This document shows, one piece after another, positions 57,301 to 64,000 of a DNA stretch of 64,000 nucleotides. Positions within the stretch are counted from its first letter, which is position 1. Every line of letters starts with the position of its first letter. The stretch comes from an uncultured Roseburia sp. (lineage in GTDB: Bacteria; Bacillota; Clostridia; Lachnospirales; Lachnospiraceae), in the NCBI GenBank assembly GCA_947573605.1, contig CANPGM010000002.1:62001-126000 (forward strand), in the 5' to 3' direction. The notes beneath the pieces were generated by a model. It was not told the DNA's origin. It searched no databases and worked only from the letters and a program-made list of their open reading frames with translations. The translations under genes were made by a program, and so were the position numbers.

Positions 57301-57341
57301 ACAAAAGAGCGGCAAATAAATCTTTCGTTTATCTGCCGCCG
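57301..57341 (-). promoter_or_regulatory. Terminator-like hairpin in the hydrolase leader
   Basis: Minus-strand GCGGCAGATAAA pairs with TTTATTTGCCGC, followed by TCTTTTG, located between promoter and ribosome site. It may attenuate expression or protect the mRNA. Confidence 0.5.
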
Positions 57342-57354
57342 TAACACAAATCCT

Positions 57355-57382
57355 ATCATACTTCATTTTTTCCAAAAGTCAA
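57355..57382 (-). promoter_or_regulatory. Promoter of the SleB-like gene
   Basis: Minus-strand TTGACT (57377-57382), 16-bp spacer, TATGAT (57355-57360). The remaining 57383-57580 stretch is AT-rich with no gene visible. Confidence 0.75.
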
Positions 57383-57580
57383 ATTTTTATACCGGGTATT
57401 CCCAGAAAATTTTTCCCCACTATTTACCAGAAATAAATCCGTCAGAAGGAAATAATCTACAAAAATTGGGACATATCTTCTCCTCTTCCACATATTCATA
57501 GACAATTATTACAAAATTATTACACATCTGTCACAGCTTTTCATATCTTTTAAACAAAGTTGAAATCGAATATATGTTCT

Positions 57581-59074
57581 TCATCCGTCGCGCTCCAATT
57601 CCTGCCGCAATTCGGCTCTTTTTGTGCCGATTAATAACTCTTCGTTATATTTCTGATACCGCGCGCAGGGATGCTCCGTGAAAAACAGCGCCGCCTCAGG
57701 AAGAAGCGTCAGTTCCGTTACAAAAACAACCATTTCCTGTCCGTTTTGAAACGCCGCCTCCATAAAATCAAAGGCTGCCTCTATCGCAGCTTTTGTCTGA
57801 TCCTCTGCCTGCGTCAATCTGCTGCACTGCAAATCAAACGCATCCTTTGCAGCGGCAAAAGACTCTTTTGGAGACATCTGTGCGTTTAGTTTTTTTCCGG
57901 AATCACGCAACGCTTTTAAAAACCGTTCGCCGACGGCACGCTCCGGCTTTAGCAAATCGGCCGTTTGTTTTTTCGTCTCCTGTTCCGTACGTCTGACCAG
58001 CGTGTCAAAATACGCCGACGGACTCTCCGCTTTTTCCACGTTTGCCCGATACTCCTGTAAAATCAGATACCATCTGTCGCACAGCATTTTTTCCTCTCCG
58101 ACGCGGTAAAAATATCCGGCCAGTCCGTCGGACAGCAGATTTACAACGCAAAGCCGTTCGTCAAATGCCGCGCGGTAAATTCTGGCATACACAGAACCTT
58201 TTACCCTGCCTTCCAGAATTTCGGGAATACCATAATCGTCTTTATATTTTTGGCAGAGGTCGAAATAAGCCGCCGCATCCTCCGCCACATCGGGATGACG
58301 CACAAATTCATAGACAATTTCCTCATTGATCGGAAGAGACAGTTCCTCATAGACGTCCATCAGATTACTTAAATCCTCCCAGCCGCGCGCCGTTACAAAT
58401 CGCAGGCCGTCCACATCCGCCTCCGTCCGATAAAAATTATTCGGCCGAACTTTCAGATAGCTTAATACGGCGCCGTTTATATGTCTTTCCCTCGCATATG
58501 CAAGAAAGACCTTTAAATCCGCTTCCACCTGTATACAGCGCACGCGGTCCAGCGTCACCATATCAAATTCGCGTACCGATTTATTATATTCCGGCGGATT
58601 TCCGGCAGCCACAATCAGATAGCCCTCCGGCACCGCCTGATTGCCGAACCGCTTGCACTGCAGAAACTGAAGCATCGTAGGCGCAAGCGTTTCCGAAACA
58701 CAGTTGATTTCGTCAATAAAAAGAATTCCTTCTTTCTGACCGCTCTCTTTTTGCTTCCTTAGCACGCTTGCAATAATTTCACTTACGGTATATTCGGTTA
58801 CGGAACAACTTTTTCCCTCAAATTCCTCTTCTTTGATATAGGGGAGTCCGACGGCGCTTTGTCTCGTGTGATGTGTAATCGTATACGAGACAAGGCCGAT
58901 TCCGCACTCTTTTGCAGCCTGTTCCATAATCTGTGTCTTTCCGACGCCGGGCGGCCCGATTAAGAGAATCGGACGCTGTCGTACGGCCGGAATCCTGTAA
59001 TTTCCATATTCGTCTTTTTTCAGATACGCCTTTACCGTGTGAATGATTTCTTCCTTTGCTTCTTTAATATTCAA
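57581..59074 (-). CDS. MoxR-like AAA ATPase
   Basis: About 498 residues. Walker A GPPGVGKTQ (about 40-48), Walker B ILFIDEINCV (about 118-127), sensor region LIVAAGNPPEYNKSVREFD, and the winged-helix lid; the C-terminal 200 residues are helical and of unknown role. MoxR ATPases act as chaperones for VWA partner proteins. Initiation is at TTG 59074 with GGAGG seven bases upstream, inside the last codons of the VWA gene, so the two are translationally coupled. Last gene of the operon running from the helicase at the window end. Confidence 0.9.
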   Translation of the reverse strand: MNIKEAKEEIIHTVKAYLKKDEYGNYRIPAVRQRPILLIGPPGVGKTQIMEQAAKECGIGLVSYTITHHTRQSAVGLPYIKEEEFEGKSCSVTEYTVSEIIASVLRKQKESGQKEGILFIDEINCVSETLAPTMLQFLQCKRFGNQAVPEGYLIVAAGNPPEYNKSVREFDMVTLDRVRCIQVEADLKVFLAYARERHINGAVLSYLKVRPNNFYRTEADVDGLRFVTARGWEDLSNLMDVYEELSLPINEEIVYEFVRHPDVAEDAAAYFDLCQKYKDDYGIPEILEGRVKGSVYARIYRAAFDERLCVVNLLSDGLAGYFYRVGEEKMLCDRWYLILQEYRANVEKAESPSAYFDTLVRRTEQETKKQTADLLKPERAVGERFLKALRDSGKKLNAQMSPKESFAAAKDAFDLQCSRLTQAEDQTKAAIEAAFDFMEAAFQNGQEMVVFVTELTLLPEAALFFTEHPCARYQKYNEELLIGTKRAELRQELERDG

Positions 59075-60419
59075 AGTGTTTCCTCCCTCTTTCCTCCTCG
59101 CCAAACAGCCGCTGCCGCATTGCCCAGGACGGGACCTTTTCGTCCTCATAATCCTCTAAAAATAAAAATGCCGTCCGATAAGACGGTTTTTTCTTCGGAT
59201 AAATTCCCTTTCCGTCCGTGAAATACAACAGCCCGGAAAGATGTTTTAACGCCCCCTCGTCTATCAGTTTGTCTATATGGGAAAAAACGGGGCGAAAGTC
59301 CGTACCGCCGCCGCCCGAAAGCGTAAAATGATCCAGAAAGGCCGATAATTCCCGTTCACTTCTGATTTCCACATCCGACCGGATCTGATTGTCGCACTGT
59401 AGAATACGAATCCTGCTCTGTAAAAAAAAGCAATCGGACTGCATTAAGATTGCGGCGGTTTCCTTTAGAAAACCGGCGACTAATTCCCCGCCGGTCGAAT
59501 CGCTTGTATCAATTGCAATGACAAATTCCCGTATCTTTACAGCTTCTCTACTCTCCAGAGGCTCAATCAACGGCATATTTCCGTAGTGTCTCAATCCAAA
59601 CGAATAATAACTTAAATCGAATTCTTCCAAATCCACATGCATTTCCTCATGCATTACAGAAAATTTCCTTAAAAAATCAGCGTAATTCCTGCGGCTTTTT
59701 TCCGCCCGCAGCTGCGCCGCAAACAGTTCTTCCCCTTCTTTTTCTTCTTCCCCGTTTCTCCTGCGGTTTAAATCCGTCTGTCTTGCAATTTTATCCCATT
59801 TTTTCTCTGCATCCGGTTTCTCCGCCCAAATCCCGGCGTTCTCTTTCCGCTCCTTCGGCCAAAAGCAGTGGTCGTCGGTAAAAAATTCCTCCGCAAGCGT
59901 TCGCCGCTCCGTTTCTTCTTTTAACAGAAGCAGACGGTATATCAGCGCCGCTGATATTCTTCTTTCTTTTCCCGAAAGCTCCTCATAAAGCAGACGCCTG
60001 TTTCGATTTAAAATCCGTGTAATGCCGGGAATCCGCAGCCCGTCAATCGTATATTCCACCGCTATGTCACAGGCCGTATGCCACAGTTCCCTGTCCCGGT
60101 TCCCTCCGATCCAAAGATGGGAAAAAATACAGTGCAGTATCGTATGGAGGTACGCGCGGATTAAAAAATCGGGATTTGTACGAAATACGGAAAGCAAATG
60201 TTCCGGCGGAAAATAGAGAAACTCACCGTCGGTTGCAAACGCCCGAATCTGACTTGCCTCCTTTGGCACAAGCGCCGAAAGGGCGACCTGCATGTAGCGC
60301 AGCTTCATATAAAGCTCGCTTCTGATATAGTCGATGACTTTCACCGCCATTTCCGCTTCCCATTCCGCCTGCGTCTTTTGATGCGTCTTTTCTTTTTCCT
60401 GCATCCGGCTCTCCTTCAT
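59064..60419 (-). CDS. VWA-like/DUF2201 protein, MoxR partner
   Basis: 451 residues. N-terminal DUF2201 metallopeptidase-like part holds LHTILHCIFSH (His92, His96, His101), but the Glu of the HExxH motif is replaced by Thr, so peptidase activity is doubtful. A charged spacer (about 165-245) precedes a VWA-like domain with VIAIDTSDST (Asp304, Ser306, Ser308), SGGGGTDFRPVF and LLYFTDGKG, a complete metal-ion adhesion site. It follows the LRR gene's stop directly; a second start five codons on has a stronger AAGGAG. Likely the substrate or output of the MoxR ATPase. Confidence 0.85.
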   Translation of the reverse strand: MKESRMQEKEKTHQKTQAEWEAEMAVKVIDYIRSELYMKLRYMQVALSALVPKEASQIRAFATDGEFLYFPPEHLLSVFRTNPDFLIRAYLHTILHCIFSHLWIGGNRDRELWHTACDIAVEYTIDGLRIPGITRILNRNRRLLYEELSGKERRISAALIYRLLLLKEETERRTLAEEFFTDDHCFWPKERKENAGIWAEKPDAEKKWDKIARQTDLNRRRNGEEEKEGEELFAAQLRAEKSRRNYADFLRKFSVMHEEMHVDLEEFDLSYYSFGLRHYGNMPLIEPLESREAVKIREFVIAIDTSDSTGGELVAGFLKETAAILMQSDCFFLQSRIRILQCDNQIRSDVEIRSERELSAFLDHFTLSGGGGTDFRPVFSHIDKLIDEGALKHLSGLLYFTDGKGIYPKKKPSYRTAFLFLEDYEDEKVPSWAMRQRLFGEEERGRKHFEY

Positions 60420-61412
60420 TTAAAAATCCTCAAAGTGATATCTATTTGTTAAATTTTCTTTTAAGTACTCATCCTTCCATCGCATCAATCGGACCGTTCC
60501 TTCCGCCCATCCCAACTCCGATGCCAGCCTGACAGCCTCTTCGAGCGTCTCCTGCCCGATAAGCCGTTCCGTGATCAGGTATTGCAGCATCTCCGTTTCC
60601 CGTTCCTTTACAAATGCTCTGACAACAGCAAGCTGATTATCCTTTATATATTCCTGATATAACTTTTTTGCCGTATCGGAAAGACTGACAGGACGGCTGA
60701 GACGATCCGCCGCCATCCGAATTAAAACCTGTTCCGATTCCTCAATACAGGCCTGAGGAAACACGGCGTCATAGTCGCCCATCAACAGAACGCCGTCGCG
60801 AAAACACTGTCTGGCGCGAAATCCTTCTCCGGTCAGCTTCAGCTCGAAAATATGCGCCGGACCGATTTCCGCATAGACCTCAGAGTATTCCGGGAAGAAT
60901 AGCTTTGCCGTTTCTTTTCCGGTCCGGTCCTCAAAAATAACTTCTACGTTCCACGAGATCTGGGCCAATAGCTGCTTTAACCCCGTCGGCCTTTCACTGC
61001 CGCAGCGCAGGATCAATCTGTTTAATACGGCGCAGTTTAAAAAGGCATCGCTGCCGATCTCCTTTGCCGCTTCGGTCAGCGTAAGCTCATGCAGCCTCAC
61101 ACAGCCGTAAAATGCATAACTGCCGATTGTTCTTACGCTATGCGGAAGAACAATCCGTTCGGGAAACGCGCCGCACGCGGCCGTTTGGCCGCTCTTCGTC
61201 CCATCGCATACGACCGTTTCCGAATACAGACGTATCTTCTCTTTCGGCAAGCGCTCTGTCCCGGAAAAACAGTATGACCCGATTTCCGTAACGGGAAGCC
61301 CTTCGATTGTTTCCGGAATTTCAATTTCCGGTATATCGGTATAAACCCGCACAAGAGCAGCTCCATCCTCGTTTTTCCGCCACGCAAACGTAATATCCTG
61401 ATTTAATTTCAT
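60420..61412 (-). CDS. Leucine-rich-repeat (LRR_5/BspA-type) protein
   Basis: 330 residues, cytoplasmic. The first 150 residues show irregular BspA-like repeats: IPETIEGLPVTEIGSYCFSGTERL, IVLPHSVRTIGSYAFYGCVRLHELTL, AAKEIGSDAFLNCAVLNRLIL. The rest is mixed and ends with a helical region resembling ankyrin-like helices (LSDTAKKLYQEYIKDNQLAVVRAFVKERETEMLQYLI). No signal peptide, unlike surface BspA proteins, so it probably binds proteins inside the cell. Its ATG overlaps the egsA stop (ATGA). Confidence 0.82.
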   Translation of the reverse strand: MKLNQDITFAWRKNEDGAALVRVYTDIPEIEIPETIEGLPVTEIGSYCFSGTERLPKEKIRLYSETVVCDGTKSGQTAACGAFPERIVLPHSVRTIGSYAFYGCVRLHELTLTEAAKEIGSDAFLNCAVLNRLILRCGSERPTGLKQLLAQISWNVEVIFEDRTGKETAKLFFPEYSEVYAEIGPAHIFELKLTGEGFRARQCFRDGVLLMGDYDAVFPQACIEESEQVLIRMAADRLSRPVSLSDTAKKLYQEYIKDNQLAVVRAFVKERETEMLQYLITERLIGQETLEEAVRLASELGWAEGTVRLMRWKDEYLKENLTNRYHFEDF

Positions 61413-62479
61413 GAATTCCGAAATACCTTTCGCAGCTTTTCGTCCTCGTCAATCAGCCGTTTTGCCATATTGCGATAACGCTCCTCATGCAGATACGTAT
61501 AACGGAACGGCTTCACAGAGGGCGCAAGGTCTATCGCGCGCTTATATTCCTCCGCGTCTAAAGAAAGACCTGAAACATAATCCCAGAATCCGGTTTCCGT
61601 AAATACGGTATCAATTCTCTGGTAACGGTGATCCTGCACCTTACTCATCAGATACGTCGCAATTCCTACCTGCACCCCATGAAGCTCCGGCTTTTCCGAT
61701 ATCGCGTCAAGCGCGTGGGAAATCAAATGCTCGCTTCCGCTTGTAGGCGCGCTGCTGCCTGCAATCTCATTTGCAATACCGCTCATCGCCAGGGAATCCA
61801 TTAATTCTCTGATAAACAAATCATCCAGAATACTCTCAAACGGCGTTCTGACGAAACTGTTTACTGCCTTTTTCGCAATCATCAGCGCAAAATCATCGAC
61901 CTTGCCGTAACCGTGCGCTTCCTCGAACAGCCAGTCATAAAGCGCGGTAATCTTCGAGACCATGTCGCCGATTCCGGAATACAGAAAGCGTTTCGGCGCG
62001 GTCTTTATTACCTGCGTATCAACGATAATGCCGTAAGCCATTTTGGCCGGAACGCTTTTTCGCTTTCCCTCTACCAAAAGAGACGCGCTCCCGCTTGAAA
62101 ATCCATCGCTTGAGGCCGAAGTGGGGATGCTAATAAACGGTAATTTCCGTAAAAACCCGCAATATTTGGCCGCATCGATCACTTTACCGCCTCCGATTCC
62201 GACAACTGCCTGCGCAGTATTCGGCATTGAAAAAGCAAGACGGATCAAATCCTCAATTGCCACCGTATCCAGCTCCTGATACTCCAGTACGGAGATATCC
62301 GCATTCCGCAGCGATTCCATTACCGTATTACCAAACATATCAATCAAATCGTTTCCAAAGAAAATTACGACATGATTGATTCCGCTTTCCTTTAAAAAAG
62401 CGCCGATCCGTCCCAGAGCGCCCGCTTCCGCCTTAAGCAGGGACGGAATTGCAATTTGGCTTCCGTTTATTTTACTCAT
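61409..62479 (-). CDS. egsA: sn-glycerol-1-phosphate dehydrogenase (EgsA/AraM type)
   Basis: 356 residues. NAD(P)-dependent reduction of dihydroxyacetone phosphate to glycerol-1-phosphate. VVGIGGGKVIDAAKY binds the dinucleotide, PTSASSDGFSSGSAS the substrate, and the zinc ligands are expected in DMVSK (Asp), GSEHLISHALD (His) and LHGVQVGIAT (His). In Bacillus, G1P feeds heptaprenylglyceryl lipids; no PcrB is in view. ATG 62479 has GGAG six bases upstream. It lies 38 bp after the helicase stop and couples to the LRR gene, an unexpected partner set. Confidence 0.93.
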   Translation of the reverse strand: MSKINGSQIAIPSLLKAEAGALGRIGAFLKESGINHVVIFFGNDLIDMFGNTVMESLRNADISVLEYQELDTVAIEDLIRLAFSMPNTAQAVVGIGGGKVIDAAKYCGFLRKLPFISIPTSASSDGFSSGSASLLVEGKRKSVPAKMAYGIIVDTQVIKTAPKRFLYSGIGDMVSKITALYDWLFEEAHGYGKVDDFALMIAKKAVNSFVRTPFESILDDLFIRELMDSLAMSGIANEIAGSSAPTSGSEHLISHALDAISEKPELHGVQVGIATYLMSKVQDHRYQRIDTVFTETGFWDYVSGLSLDAEEYKRAIDLAPSVKPFRYTYLHEERYRNMAKRLIDEDEKLRKVFRNS

Positions 62480-62517
62480 TGTTTTCTCCATTTCCGCCGT
62501 TTAAACGACTCTCTCAC

Positions 62518-64000
62518 TTATCCTGTAAACGCCTTATTCGTATGTTTCTGCCACTCCAGCTCGCGGCAGCGCCTGCACTTTCCGAATCCGTATCCCACCG
62601 GAAGCAGCCTCCCGCAGTACCTGCACGTAACAATATAGTCGCGCTTTCCTTTTGCAAGCGACTGCATAATGGAAAATTCCGTTTTTTCCCGTTCCCTTAC
62701 CAGCCACCGTTCGTCTATATTCTTCCCAAAACGCTTTGAAAACTGATAGTACAGTTCCAGTTCCTTGTAATAGGTTTCATAAGTCAGAATACCAGACGTT
62801 CCGCATTCCTTTATATTCGGATGCTGTAACGAAACATCCGCCGAATAAGACATGCAGTATTTCAACCATTGCGAAACCACCTTGACGTTTTTAATATCGA
62901 TCGGACACGTAATCATACGGTACAAAATATGTTTGTTTTCAAACCCGTCTATCATTTCCCGGTATTTTTCGGCCTGCTTATACAAAAATAATGTCTCTTC
63001 TATGTTTATTTTCTCAAATGGTTTCGACGCCTCTACCATATGCCAGGTTGTCAATATTACGTCAAGCGGCTCCTCCAAATTTAACAATACCTGCGGAAAG
63101 CCGAGACTGATTTTTTCAATTTCTGCATCCTCTGCATGAAGCATTCTTTTTATATGTTCCAAACCCGGCTCGCCCATTGCCGTTACATAACCGGTATCGT
63201 ATAAGCCATACCTGCCCGCGCGCCCTGCAATCTGCTTTACTTCGGAAGCCTGTAATTTCCGCTGCCTTGCGCCGTCAAATTTATCGGTCTGAATAAATAC
63301 AATTCTGCGTACCGGCAGATTTAAGCCCATTCCGATCGCATCGGTTGAGACTACTACCTGCGTCTGCCCGTCCGCAAACAGGCGCATCTGCCTGCGCCTG
63401 ATTTCAGGGGGCAGACTTCCGTATATAACGCTGGAGGAAATTCTCTGTTCCTCCAGCCTTCCCGCCACATCCAGCACTGATTTTTTTGAAAAAACAATCA
63501 GCGCGTCTCCGTCTCTGACATCATCGGGAAAAAGGAATGCTTTGTCTTCACATAAAAGCTCTGTCCGGCGCTCATAACGCCGGATTTCATAGTCGTCATT
63601 ACAGAGTGTAATCAAATGACAGATTACCTCCTCCGCATCCGGACTCATACAGACATGAATTTCCCGCGACAATAACCCTAAAAACGCACGCGTCCAGGAA
63701 TGTCCGCGATCCGTATCTGCAATCATCTGCGCCTCGTCGATGACCGCTATATCATAATATGAATCTAAATCAAGCATTTCAATCGTAGAGGAAATGACTC
63801 TGCTGTCTTTTTCTTCTATACATTCCTGCCCGGTCAGCATTGTACAGGGCGTCTGATATTCCTTCATTTTCTCATAGATTTCAAGCGCAAGAAGACGTAA
63901 CGGTCCTAAATAAATACCGTTTTTTGCTCCTTTGAGCCTTTCTAACGCATGATACGTCTTTCCGCTGTTTGTCGGCCCGATATGCAGAACAAAATGTCGT
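62518..64000 (-). CDS. Suv3-like DEAD/DExH helicase with C-terminal zinc ribbon (5' end beyond the window)
   Basis: At least 494 codons; the frame is open to the window edge and the Walker A motif is encoded there: LHIGPTNSGKTYHALERL at 63890-63990, followed by GPLRLLALEIYEKM. Helicase motif II is VIDEAQMI, then DAIGMGLNLP and QIAGRAGRYG in the second RecA-like lobe, all typical of the Suv3 RNA helicase group. A C-terminal ribbon CRYCGR...CRRC is at the end. Suv3 helicases unwind RNA with degradosomes in mitochondria; bacterial roles are unclear. It heads the egsA-LRR-VWA-MoxR operon. Confidence 0.88.
   Translation of the reverse strand, partial: RHFVLHIGPTNSGKTYHALERLKGAKNGIYLGPLRLLALEIYEKMKEYQTPCTMLTGQECIEEKDSRVISSTIEMLDLDSYYDIAVIDEAQMIADTDRGHSWTRAFLGLLSREIHVCMSPDAEEVICHLITLCNDDYEIRRYERRTELLCEDKAFLFPDDVRDGDALIVFSKKSVLDVAGRLEEQRISSSVIYGSLPPEIRRRQMRLFADGQTQVVVSTDAIGMGLNLPVRRIVFIQTDKFDGARQRKLQASEVKQIAGRAGRYGLYDTGYVTAMGEPGLEHIKRMLHAEDAEIEKISLGFPQVLLNLEEPLDVILTTWHMVEASKPFEKINIEETLFLYKQAEKYREMIDGFENKHILYRMITCPIDIKNVKVVSQWLKYCMSYSADVSLQHPNIKECGTSGILTYETYYKELELYYQFSKRFGKNIDERWLVREREKTEFSIMQSLAKGKRDYIVTCRYCGRLLPVGYGFGKCRRCRELEWQKHTNKAFTG

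Overview
The window looks like a chromosomal segment from a Gram-positive, spore-forming anaerobe of the Clostridia, most likely a Lachnospiraceae member. Reasons are inference from content: SpoIVB, a SpoIIM-like protein and a SleB-type hydrolase point to sporulation; a group-B-like [FeFe] hydrogenase behind a Rex-type operator points to fermentative anaerobic metabolism; RNase Y, a CIRCE-controlled groESL, a Gram-positive LexA box and the nusB-xseAB-ispA-dxs-tlyA-nadK-argR-recN order are typical of Clostridia. Nearly every gene lies on the minus strand; the GH43 glycosidase and one 67-codon gene are the only plus-strand genes. No tRNA, rRNA, CRISPR array, transposase or prophage was found.

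Region 1 (1-2.3 kb): a sugar pair, an FGGY kinase followed by a fructose-6-phosphate-aldolase-type transaldolase cut by the window edge. Region 2 (2.4-17.1 kb): a 15-kb signalling block of twelve co-directional genes: CZB chemoreceptor, HD-GYP regulator, PAS histidine kinase, regulator with a degenerate HD-GYP domain, CheR, CheB, CheY, CheA, CheW, short-ectodomain chemoreceptor, stand-alone Hpt, and a membrane hybrid kinase. A 67-codon gene diverging from it has a sigma-D (flagellar) type promoter, so the system probably serves motility. Region 3 (17.6-29.4 kb): M14 peptidase, RNase H, DUF218 membrane protein, zinc-ribbon protein, a giant cell-surface nucleotidase made of two near-identical copies, SpoIIM-like protein, NudF-like hydrolase, rny, recX (with its first 28 codons in another frame) and recA.

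Region 4 (29.9-42.7 kb): GH43 glycosidase, spoIVB, then a long housekeeping operon from nusB to recN, preceded by an Asp23 gene and a NUDIX gene. Region 5 (42.8-52.2 kb): groESL, a polytopic membrane protein, a DUF2974 lipase-like protein, a Cof phosphatase, the hydrogenase and another hybrid kinase. Region 6 (52.3-57.3 kb): an RsmF-type rRNA methyltransferase overlapping the stop of a Tet(M)/EF-G-like GTPase fused to a C-terminal NYN (Rae1/YacP-like) nuclease domain, and a SleB-family hydrolase. Region 7 (57.6-64 kb): a tightly coupled operon Suv3-like helicase - G1P dehydrogenase - leucine-rich-repeat protein - VWA/DUF2201 protein - MoxR AAA ATPase.

The strongest leads for undescribed biology are the GTPase-NYN fusion with its structured leader, the helicase/EgsA/LRR/VWA/MoxR operon, the split recX, and three families of palindromic intergenic elements, one of which supplies the recN stop codon.
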